Shown here: positions 25,104-32,395 of the stretch, piece after piece
How positions within the stretch are numbered: the stretch's first letter is position 1
Layout: every line of letters starts with the position of its first letter
From: an uncultured Bdellovibrionales bacterium
GTDB taxonomy: Bacteria; Bdellovibrionota; Bdellovibrionia; Bdellovibrionales; Bdellovibrionaceae
Assembly: GCA_903926205.1 (NCBI GenBank)
Contig: CAIYID010000065.1
Location: forward strand, 1-50,731
Length of the DNA: 50,731 nt
Direction of reading: 5' to 3'
Translations under genes and position numbers: made by a program
Notes under the pieces: model-generated
Database searches by the model: none
Seen by the model: only the letters and a program-made list of their open reading frames with translations
What the model was told of the DNA's origin: nothing

Positions 25104-26147
25104 TTAGTTGTGTTGAACTTCTAGTTGAGCTGTTTTTCCCTTTCGATCAAAATATCTCTGATCTGTTATTTGTTCCATATTATTTAGATGTTTCCGAACA
25201 TTTTTAGGTCGATAAAAAATAAGAACAGGACATTTTGAATGCAATATTACATCTCTTACGACGCCACCCAGAAAAGCCTGGGCGAGTGAACCGCGGTGAC
25301 TGGCAATAGCAATGAGGCCGGTTTTACTTTTTTTGGCAACATCAATAATTTCAGCCCCAATGTATTTTCTTTGCCTTTGGACGAGTAAAGAATTTTCAAT
25401 ATTTTCTTTTTGCAATAGCTCTGACCACTTATTTGCATTTTTTAAACGAGCTTTTTCAAGATCTCGGGTCATAGATTCCAAACTTATTCCCTGCGCTGGC
25501 CAAATACCATTCACCTCGGATAAATAAATACTAGGAGATTCGACTTGATTGTATATGATCACTTTGGAGTTAAAGGCTTTCGCTAGAGGTTCAAGTTTCA
25601 TCATTGCATTTTTAGACTCGTGAGTGAAATTAGTCGGGAAAAGAATGGATGGGATTTTTGTCGAAGGCTGAATTGAAGGGTTTAATAATAGCACCGGAAC
25701 TCTTGAGGTTGCGGCCAAAGTTTCAGCAAAGCCTCCCATTCTGAACGGGTTCCAAGTTTTCATAGCTCGAGTGTGTGCGAAAATAAGCATCGCTCGTTTA
25801 GTCTCTGCATATTTCGATAGTACTGAGGCCATGCTACGACTTGAAAGTGTGGATATAAATAGCAACTCAGGAGTTAGAAAACCTTTTGCCTTGGTTTGTT
25901 TTAAGTAATTATTTAAGGATTTCTGAGCGGCCACCTTAAATTTTTCTTTCCATGGAGGAGCGAGGTCCACCTGAAAAGCCAACGCTGCGTTAGAAAAAAC
26001 AGAGACTGGCTGAACTTCGCAATTCAGATGTTTTGCCCAGATCTTTAGCTCTTTAATAATATTTTCAGCATCACCAGGATCCTGAGTCGAATCAACAGCC
26101 CAAATTATCTTCTGCTTTTTTTTTTGATTTTTTAATGAGTCTAACAT
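25104..26147 (-). CDS. Universal stress protein with two UspA domains
   Basis: The ATG at 26147 has AAGGAG ten bases upstream; an earlier start at 26186 is less likely. The 347-residue product holds two UspA domains. The first begins KIIWAVDSTQD. The second begins PSILFPTNFTHES and ends with the nucleotide-binding pattern ASHRGSLAQAFLGG and VILHSKCPVLIF. The first domain's matching loop (FAHTRAMKTWNPFRMGGFAE) is less canonical. Tandem Usp proteins act as cytoplasmic stress or energy sensors. It is in one operon with the HPF fusion. Confidence 0.85.
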   Translation of the reverse strand: MLDSLKNQKKKQKIIWAVDSTQDPGDAENIIKELKIWAKHLNCEVQPVSVFSNAALAFQVDLAPPWKEKFKVAAQKSLNNYLKQTKAKGFLTPELLFISTLSSRSMASVLSKYAETKRAMLIFAHTRAMKTWNPFRMGGFAETLAATSRVPVLLLNPSIQPSTKIPSILFPTNFTHESKNAMMKLEPLAKAFNSKVIIYNQVESPSIYLSEVNGIWPAQGISLESMTRDLEKARLKNANKWSELLQKENIENSLLVQRQRKYIGAEIIDVAKKSKTGLIAIASHRGSLAQAFLGGVVRDVILHSKCPVLIFYRPKNVRKHLNNMEQITDQRYFDRKGKTAQLEVQHN

Positions 26148-26175
26148 CGATGTGTTCTCCTTCAAGTGACTATCG

Positions 26176-26551
26176 TTGCAAGGCACAGGCCAGAAAAATC
26201 AATCTAAGACGGTTAAGGCCTTGCACGGATTGGTTAATAAGAAAAATTCGAGTTTCAATGAGACTATTTTCCATCTTGGAGTTCTAAAATTCCTCAAAAA
26301 TTTATTTTCAGTAGATCAGGGGTGGAAAAGAAATGGCATGATTGATGCTGGAGTAAGGTTGCCACTTCATTTAATGTTTGAACAGCAGTGCACGGAACTT
26401 TCAACGGCAGTCGATTTGATTGAAGAACGGCTCGGTCAGCTTTTCTGGAAGTGGAAAAAGAGCATGATCAGGCAACAGCGGAATTGCTCACTCAGCGATG
26501 ACAGCTCCATGAAAAACTGCCTGGATGCTCCGAAGACTGCTTGAGGGTTGA
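26176..26551 (+). pseudogene. Degraded dps-like gene (ferritin-like DNA protection protein)
   Basis: A 122-residue frame from TTG 26176 contains VRLPLHLMFEQQCTELSTAVD followed by LIEERL, close to the Dps core. The frame is broken elsewhere. WH at 26334-26339, part of the usual FHWH motif, is one frame off. After ERLGQL about 50 residues are missing. EVEKEHDQATAELLTQR lies in another frame, and a third frame gives KTAWMLRRLLEG up to the stop at 26549-26551, matching the Dps C-terminus HEKTAWMLRSLL. At least three lesions are needed to explain this, so no working Dps is made. It stands divergent from the UspA gene. Confidence 0.7.
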
Positions 26552-26625
26552 ATCAAGTCATTTTCTGACTGACACTGATAATAATTAATTATATTCTTTG
26601 TTGAATTTTCTAGCGGAACTGGGGG

Positions 26626-27612
26626 TTGACTTTGAAACAAGTAGCATTAGGGCGGCAGGGGCTTAAGGTTTCCAGGTTAGGTTTGGGTTGCATGGGTATG
26701 TCGGATTTTTATTCTGGCAGAAATGATGCGGATTCTATTGCCACGATTCATTTAGCCCTTGAACTTGGAAATAATTTTTTGGATACGGCGGATATGTATG
26801 GCCCTTTCAAGAATGAAATTCTCATCGGCAAAGCGATTGAGGGCAAACGTGAGCGCTTCGTTATTGCGACTAAGTTTGGAAACAGAAGAGATCCAGATGG
26901 GAAATTTCTCGGGGTTTCGGGAAAACCTGAATATGTTCGGCAATGCTGCGAAGATTCATTGAAACGCCTCAATATTGAGACCATTGATCTTTATTATCAA
27001 CATCGTGTGGATAAAGATGTGCCTATTGAAGAAACCGTCGGTGCGATGGCGGAACTTGTGAAAGCGGGTAAGGTGAGGTATCTTGGCCTTTCCGAGGCCG
27101 CGCCTGAAACAATCCGTAGAGCCCACAAAATTCACCCCATCTCTGCCTTGCAAACAGAATATTCCCTCTGGCAGCGAGAGCCGGAAGAAAAACTTTTGCC
27201 ACTGATTCGTGAACTCGGTATTGGATTTGTTCCTTACAGTCCTCTTGGTCGTGGTTTCTTGACCGGTGCCTTTCAAAAATTTGAGGATTTACCACAAGAA
27301 GATTATCGTCGAACTCATCCACGTTTTATGGGTGAAAATTTTAAAAAAAATATTGAGCTTGTTCAGCAAATCGAAAAAATTGCGAAAGAAAAAGGGGTGC
27401 GACCCGCTCAGTTAGTGCTCGCGTGGGTGCTGCATCAAGGGGAAGATATCATTCCAATTCCAGGAACAAAGAAACCAGAAAAATTGCGAGAGAATATTGC
27501 CGCACTTGAGATCAAGTTATCTCAGGATGAGCTTCGACAAATTGAAAGTATTTTTCCAATGGGGGCGGCTTCTGGTGCACGCTACGCGGATATGAGTACG
27601 GTGAATCGTTAG
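26626..27612 (+). CDS. Aldo/keto reductase
   Basis: The 328-residue protein is a TIM-barrel NADPH-dependent reductase. The catalytic tetrad is D53, Y58, K83 and H126 (DTADMYG, ATKFG, YQHRVD). NADPH-binding segments are [10 protein letters not shown] and [15 protein letters not shown]. It is closest to the AKR13/YajO-like group that includes pyridoxal and methylglyoxal reductases. The start is TTG at 26626 or 26632 after a G-rich stretch. It follows the dps remnant by about 75 bases; substrate is unknown. Confidence 0.88.
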   Translation: MTLKQVALGRQGLKVSRLGLGCMGMSDFYSGRNDADSIATIHLALELGNNFLDTADMYGPFKNEILIGKAIEGKRERFVIATKFGNRRDPDGKFLGVSGKPEYVRQCCEDSLKRLNIETIDLYYQHRVDKDVPIEETVGAMAELVKAGKVRYLGLSEAAPETIRRAHKIHPISALQTEYSLWQREPEEKLLPLIRELGIGFVPYSPLGRGFLTGAFQKFEDLPQEDYRRTHPRFMGENFKKNIELVQQIEKIAKEKGVRPAQLVLAWVLHQGEDIIPIPGTKKPEKLRENIAALEIKLSQDELRQIESIFPMGAASGARYADMSTVNR

Positions 27613-27632
27613 TCGTTCAGCCTAAAGTCCTG

Positions 27633-27663
27633 TTTGAGTGACAAAATCCTGTTGTCACTCAAA
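27633..27663. promoter_or_regulatory. Perfect 12-bp hairpin before galT, probable operator or attenuator
   Basis: TTTGAGTGACAA (27633-27644) pairs exactly with TTGTCACTCAAA (27652-27663) around a seven-base loop. No T-run follows on either strand, so a plain terminator is unlikely. It ends 27 bases before the galT ATG. Confidence 0.55.
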
Positions 27664-27690
27664 GGAAGGGCTATTACTGTTTTAAATTAA

Positions 27691-28782
27691 ATGCAGCAAC
27701 TTCGACTTAAAAAACCAGATGGGCGAAATCTTATTCTCTATTCACGGCGGTCGATTTCCTCCGAGTTAACTGCGCCGAGTCCCAATGTTGATCCAGTCAA
27801 TCCCAATCCTCATTTGCGATGGCATCCTTTGCGAGGCGAATGGGTGAGCTATGCCAGTCATCGGCAGAATCGTACGTTTTTACCACCTGCCGAGTACAAT
27901 CCACTGGCGCCGATGAAAAATCCACAGATACCTACTGAGCTACCTGATGGAGATTATGATGTCGCGGTTTTTGAAAATTTATTTCCCGCACTGGCTCCAA
28001 CACCAGGCTTGCCACCAGAGCTTTCGGTTAAAACAGCTTCGGGCTTAGGGGCTTGTGAGGTCGTGGTTTTTGATCGTGATTCGAAAGCAACTCTTGGGGG
28101 GCTGCCCCTCTCGCAAATCGAACTTATTTTTGAAGTTTGGACGGAGCGATTTCGCGAAATTGGTGCGCGTCCAGGCATTGAATACGTGATGCCGTTTGAA
28201 AATCGCGGAGTCGAAGTCGGTGTGACTTTGCATCATCCTCATGGGCAGATTTATGCCTACTCATTTGTGCCACCGGTGGCCGTTCGAGAGCTTGAGCTGC
28301 AAAAAAAATATTGGTCCGAGCATAAAACAGGTCTTCTAGAAAATGTGATTCAGTCAGAGTTAAAAGACGCTTGTCGTATTTTGTATCAAGGCCCAGAAGT
28401 TGTGGCCTTTCTGCCCGCTTTTGCTCGTTATCCTTATGAAGTGTGGGTGGCACCTTATCGCACTTGTCCGACACTGGCAGATCTTACGGTGGTAGAGCGA
28501 CTTGATTATGCGCGTGCACTCAAAACGGTATTGCTTAAATTCGATGGCCTTTGGTCACGGCCATTTCCTTATTTGATGGCTTTTCATCAAGCTCCGACAA
28601 AGGGCGCTCATCCTTGGGCTCATGTGCACACGGAATTTTATCCTGCCTACAGAACGAAGGATCGTTTGAAATATTTAGCAGGCACGGAGTTGGGTGCAGG
28701 AATGTTTGCCAACGATGCGCTGCCTGAGGATAAAGCGAAGGAACTTCAAGCAGTGAAGGTGCAATTCGGAGCTACTGATTGA
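27691..28782 (+). CDS. galT: Galactose-1-phosphate uridylyltransferase
   Basis: The 363-residue enzyme transfers UMP between UDP-glucose and galactose-1-phosphate in the Leloir pathway. The catalytic HPHGQ motif is at 182-186, with H184 as nucleophile. The N-terminal [20 protein letters not shown] and the substrate loop FENLFPAL are diagnostic. [21 protein letters not shown] gives the second His cluster. The cysteines of the zinc site in E. coli GalT are absent. It leads an overlapping galT / M24 / galK operon. Confidence 0.92.
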   Translation: MQQLRLKKPDGRNLILYSRRSISSELTAPSPNVDPVNPNPHLRWHPLRGEWVSYASHRQNRTFLPPAEYNPLAPMKNPQIPTELPDGDYDVAVFENLFPALAPTPGLPPELSVKTASGLGACEVVVFDRDSKATLGGLPLSQIELIFEVWTERFREIGARPGIEYVMPFENRGVEVGVTLHHPHGQIYAYSFVPPVAVRELELQKKYWSEHKTGLLENVIQSELKDACRILYQGPEVVAFLPAFARYPYEVWVAPYRTCPTLADLTVVERLDYARALKTVLLKFDGLWSRPFPYLMAFHQAPTKGAHPWAHVHTEFYPAYRTKDRLKYLAGTELGAGMFANDALPEDKAKELQAVKVQFGATD

Positions 28783-29894
28783 CCGAGCTTGCAGTAAAAC
28801 TAAAAACCCTGCGTGAATCAATGGCCCGACATGGCTTGGAGGCCCTACGGTTGCGAGGTGTGGATTGGTTTTCCTGGATCACTTGCGGTGGCTCGAACTG
28901 GGTAATTCTCACAACGGAAACAGGTATCGCTGAAGTTTTTGTCACTCAAAAAAATGCCTGGATTTTGACTAACTCCATTGAATCCAAACGCTTGAAATTT
29001 GAAGAACTCCCAAAAGGCTTTGAAATCATTGCTCCTGTTTGGAGTGACTCAGTAACGATTGAAAAATTTGTGAGCGAGCAAATTCCAGAGCGGAAGCGCA
29101 TTGCCAGTGATCGCCCGCAAAAAGGTGAAGTAGGGATTCCTGCTGACATACTTTCTGCCAAACGACAGTTGTTGTCTGTCGAGATCGAGCGTTATCGGGA
29201 GCTTGGAAAAAGTGCTGCAAGTGCGATGACCGATACCCTTCTGATGGCAAAGCCTGAGTTCAGTGAGCGACAACTTGCGGGGGAGCTCGCTCGTCTTTGC
29301 TGGCAAAAGGGAATCGAGCCCACTTTGATTCTCGTGGGAGGGGAAAGTCGTGTGGAACAATTTCGACATCCACTTCCCACGGAAGCGAAACTGGGTCGAA
29401 GAGCCATGCTGGTTTTGTGTGGTCGCAAGCATGGGCTGTATGCGAATTTAACTCGTTGGATTTATTTTACTTCGCCGACGCCTTACGAACGACAAGTTTC
29501 TGAGCGTGTGGCTCGGGTAGAAGCAGCTGCTTTTAAAGCCTCGCGGCCAGAGGTGAAACTTTCGGATATTTTTAAAAACATTGTTTCAGCTTATGCGGAG
29601 AATGATCTTGCTGGTGAAGAACTTAATCATCATCAAGGAGGCACCACCGGGTATTTATCACGAGAAGAATTTGCTCGAGAAGAAAATCAGACAGAACTCT
29701 CGACGAACACGGCGCTGGCCTGGAATCCAAGTGCGGTGGGAAATAAAATCGAAGACACTGTTCTTCTTACCGAGTTGTCAGCGCCAGCACCAGATTTAGA
29801 AAAGATCCAAATCGAAATTTTAACTGTTGATCCTCGCTGGCCAAGTTTTGAAATTGAGGGCCGACGACGTCCAGATCTGGGGTATTTCAAATGA
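28779..29894 (+). CDS. M24 (pita-bread) family protein with degenerate metal site
   Basis: The 371-residue product starts at a TTG that shares four bases with the galT stop (GGAG 11 bases upstream) and ends overlapping the galK ATG. It has the aminopeptidase-P/creatinase two-domain layout, with the catalytic domain from about residue 135 (EIERYRELGKSAASAM). The metal ligands are mostly lost. Where D, D, H, E, E are expected I read C214, N223, H284/H285 (HHQGGTTGY), N316 (AWNPS) and E325 (IEDTVLL). It is probably not a metallopeptidase. Coupling to galT and galK suggests a sugar-related or regulatory role. The function is unknown. Confidence 0.7.
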   Translation: MTELAVKLKTLRESMARHGLEALRLRGVDWFSWITCGGSNWVILTTETGIAEVFVTQKNAWILTNSIESKRLKFEELPKGFEIIAPVWSDSVTIEKFVSEQIPERKRIASDRPQKGEVGIPADILSAKRQLLSVEIERYRELGKSAASAMTDTLLMAKPEFSERQLAGELARLCWQKGIEPTLILVGGESRVEQFRHPLPTEAKLGRRAMLVLCGRKHGLYANLTRWIYFTSPTPYERQVSERVARVEAAAFKASRPEVKLSDIFKNIVSAYAENDLAGEELNHHQGGTTGYLSREEFAREENQTELSTNTALAWNPSAVGNKIEDTVLLTELSAPAPDLEKIQIEILTVDPRWPSFEIEGRRRPDLGYFK

Positions 29895-30991
29895 TAAATT
29901 CAACGCCAAAAACAATTTTTTCTTCAGCCGCTGGTCGAGTCAATTTGATTGGTGAGCACACGGATTACAATGGGGGCTTTGTGCTTCCCATTGGAATTCC
30001 GCAGCGAACCTCAGTGCGTCTGACGCCGCAAAATTCCCGTCAAGTACGAATTAAAAGTCTCAATATGAAAGTTGACGATGGTCACTTTGAATATGAATTA
30101 GGGAAAGAACGGGCCACAAAACACTGGGCGGATTATATTCAAGGAGTGACCGCGATTTTAGCCAAAGAAGGATTTTTGCTTCAAGGTTTCGACGCGGAAA
30201 TTCAATCTGACGTTCCGATGGGAAGTGGCCTTTCCTCGAGCGCGGCCTTGGAAGTGAGCCTGATGCGTGCTCTACGAGAGGCCTTTAATTTGAAGCTTGA
30301 TGATGTGTCATTGGCTCGTTTGGGGCAAAAAGTAGAAAATGATTTCGTCGGAGCTCGTGTTGGTATCATGGATCAGATGGCGGCAAGTCTGGCTGATCAA
30401 GAGGCCGCTCTTTTTCTTGATACAAGAAATTTTGTCTATGAGCGAGTGGCCTTGCCGAAAGGCTGTGAGCTTTTGGTGATCAATTCAGGAGTCTCTCATC
30501 AAAATGCGCACGGAGCGCCAGGAGCTAATTACAACACTCGCCGCAGTGAGTGTGAGAGTGCTTGTGCGCAGTTAAAAATTCATGAACTTCGGGACCTGGG
30601 TTTGGAAGATCTTCCAAAGCTAGACACCCTTCCTGAGGTTATTAAACGCCGTGCGCGACATGTGATTACCGAGAACGCTCGCGTGTTGGCCGCCGTAGAA
30701 ATCATGAAGGAGGCAAAGCCAGGGGCTGTTGAAAAGTTGGGAAAACTTTTTTATGAATCCCATGTTTCTCAGAGAGATGACTACACCGTGTCGGTGCCGG
30801 AGATCGATCTTTTAGTTGAGCTCGCAATAAAAGACGCAGATGTTTTCGGAGCGAGGCTCACCGGTGGAGGTTTTGGTGGTTCCATCGTCGTCCTCACAAA
30901 AGAAGGAAAAGCCGAAGCTGTTGGTCAGCGCATTTTACAGGCTTACAAACTTCAGGGAAATAAATCCCATCCCACAGTCTTGGTTCCTTAA
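29891..30991 (+). CDS. galK: Galactokinase
   Basis: The 366-residue GHMP kinase phosphorylates galactose. The galactokinase signature GRVNLIGEHTDYNGGFVLP is near the N-terminus. The ATP-binding glycine loop PMGSGLSSSAALEVS is near residue 110, and the catalytic Asp lies in VGIMDQMAAS. GARLTGGGFGGSIV closes the active site. Its ATG overlaps the M24 gene stop by four bases. No galE is in the window. Confidence 0.93.
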   Translation: MINSTPKTIFSSAAGRVNLIGEHTDYNGGFVLPIGIPQRTSVRLTPQNSRQVRIKSLNMKVDDGHFEYELGKERATKHWADYIQGVTAILAKEGFLLQGFDAEIQSDVPMGSGLSSSAALEVSLMRALREAFNLKLDDVSLARLGQKVENDFVGARVGIMDQMAASLADQEAALFLDTRNFVYERVALPKGCELLVINSGVSHQNAHGAPGANYNTRRSECESACAQLKIHELRDLGLEDLPKLDTLPEVIKRRARHVITENARVLAAVEIMKEAKPGAVEKLGKLFYESHVSQRDDYTVSVPEIDLLVELAIKDADVFGARLTGGGFGGSIVVLTKEGKAEAVGQRILQAYKLQGNKSHPTVLVP

Positions 30992-30993
30992 AT

Positions 30994-31158
30994 TCAGTAA
31001 GTCGGATAAAGCAGCTTCCTTTGTAGTAAACTCATTTTTTTCTTCGACTTAAGAGTGATCGACCGTTTGCCCTTCATCATTTGTGAGAGCTGGGCGGGGC
31101 TTAGCTTGAGCCAGCTCGCAAAGGCTCGTACAACTGTTAAATTAAAAGCGCTCGTCAA
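30994..31158 (-). pseudogene. Helix-turn-helix remnant, TIGR02147-like
   Basis: On the minus strand, 54 codons from a TTG at 31158 read through VRAFASWLKLSPAQLSQMMK and then GKRSITLKSKKK to a TGA at 30996-30994. The stretch matches the HTH segment of TIGR02147-type regulators, which normally exceed 250 residues. It overlaps the end of the PaaK-like gene by 17 bases. It looks like a leftover of a larger regulator, but a small intact HTH protein cannot be excluded. Confidence 0.4.
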
Positions 31159-32392
31159 TGAGCCTTCGCAGCTTGCCAGTCCTTAGTTGAAAGGTGAGTT
31201 GATGGGCTTCAACAAATTCAAATTCCACGGGATGAATATGGCCTTGAGCAATCGAAGCCTCAATCAGCGGCCGTTCTTTGTGCAGCTCCTTTTGAATTTT
31301 TTCTTTTAAAACTTCTGAACCCTTTGTGGTGGCAACTCTTATGATGAGTTGGTCTTTATTGCCAAAATGCCTAATGATCATTTGAAAGCCTGCACTTTCC
31401 AGGTCTTTGTGAAATTTTTGCAGAAACTGTGACAAGTCGTCATAGAACAAAGTGACTGGGCCGACACGAGCGCCCTCTTCGGATCTTCCTTGAATTAAAA
31501 ATTTTCGAAATTTTTTTACCGAACTGGGTTCGACCCAAGCCGCTAAATCTCCCGCCGGGTATCGAATGATCGGCATCAGTCCTCGGGTGAGATTGGTGAG
31601 AATAACCTTACCAACTTTGCCAACTTCCTCTATCGGTTGCCCGGTATCTTCATCAATAATTTCAATGAAAGTATGATCGGAAAAAACGCGATGTTCACCG
31701 GGTTGACATTCGGGATCGACAAAACCCAACAAACCACCGTCCACACTGGCATAGCCTATGGATTGAATTTTTACTCCAGGGATTAAGTGTTCAAGATGCA
31801 TTCGTTGATCAGGATAAAAGTCCTCTCCACCAAAGAGAATCTTTCGAGGGTGGGGCGCTTTTTCTTGGACTGCAATTTCTGCAAGTTTCATGATTGTTGT
31901 CGGTACTCCGGCCCAAACATCAATTTGAAATTCTTTGAGGGTCTTGATGATTGTCTGCATGTCTGCAGCGCCACCGAGCGGAAAATGCACGATAGGAACA
32001 GTCGAGGCCTCGAGAGATTTCATGATAAATAAAAAGGAAGCGTAGAGATCTCCCACGTAGAACAAGTTGGCGATTTTTTCTCCTGCGACCAAACCGCCTT
32101 TGGTGAGGCCTTCGCCAAAAGCTTGCGTAAATAAATTCCATTCCTCTTTTGTGAAAAAAGAGAACTTTGGATACCCCGTGGTCCCACCACTTTTAAAAAC
32201 AATTCCGTTCGAATGTGGTTCGGTGAGCACTTCATTTTTTTCTAAATTGTTGGCTTTCCAAAAAGTCGTGCCATTTAAAATTGGAAGTTCTTGGAGCTGG
32301 GGATTTTGCCCACAGTCTTTGTAGAGCTCTTTGTAAAAAGGAGATTTTGTTCGGGCCAATTGAATTAATTCTGAAATTACATAAATTTTCAT
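31142..32392 (-). CDS. PaaK/LuxE-like adenylate-forming ligase
   Basis: The 416-residue protein is an acyl-adenylating enzyme of the phenylacetate-CoA ligase type. The ATP-phosphate loop is SGGTTGYPK, and later come FGGEDFYP, the GYASVDGG adenine-binding motif, and IIRYPAGDLAAW. The C-terminal subdomain ends with TGKLRRLIDERF, nearly identical to the end of the upstream fusion protein (SGKLRRVIDERR). This shows common descent with that fusion's C-terminal half. It is the last gene of the five-gene operon, three bases after its neighbour. The acid activated is unknown. Confidence 0.8.
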   Translation of the reverse strand: MKIYVISELIQLARTKSPFYKELYKDCGQNPQLQELPILNGTTFWKANNLEKNEVLTEPHSNGIVFKSGGTTGYPKFSFFTKEEWNLFTQAFGEGLTKGGLVAGEKIANLFYVGDLYASFLFIMKSLEASTVPIVHFPLGGAADMQTIIKTLKEFQIDVWAGVPTTIMKLAEIAVQEKAPHPRKILFGGEDFYPDQRMHLEHLIPGVKIQSIGYASVDGGLLGFVDPECQPGEHRVFSDHTFIEIIDEDTGQPIEEVGKVGKVILTNLTRGLMPIIRYPAGDLAAWVEPSSVKKFRKFLIQGRSEEGARVGPVTLFYDDLSQFLQKFHKDLESAGFQMIIRHFGNKDQLIIRVATTKGSEVLKEKIQKELHKERPLIEASIAQGHIHPVEFEFVEAHQLTFQLRTGKLRRLIDERF

Positions 32393-32395
32393 GGA

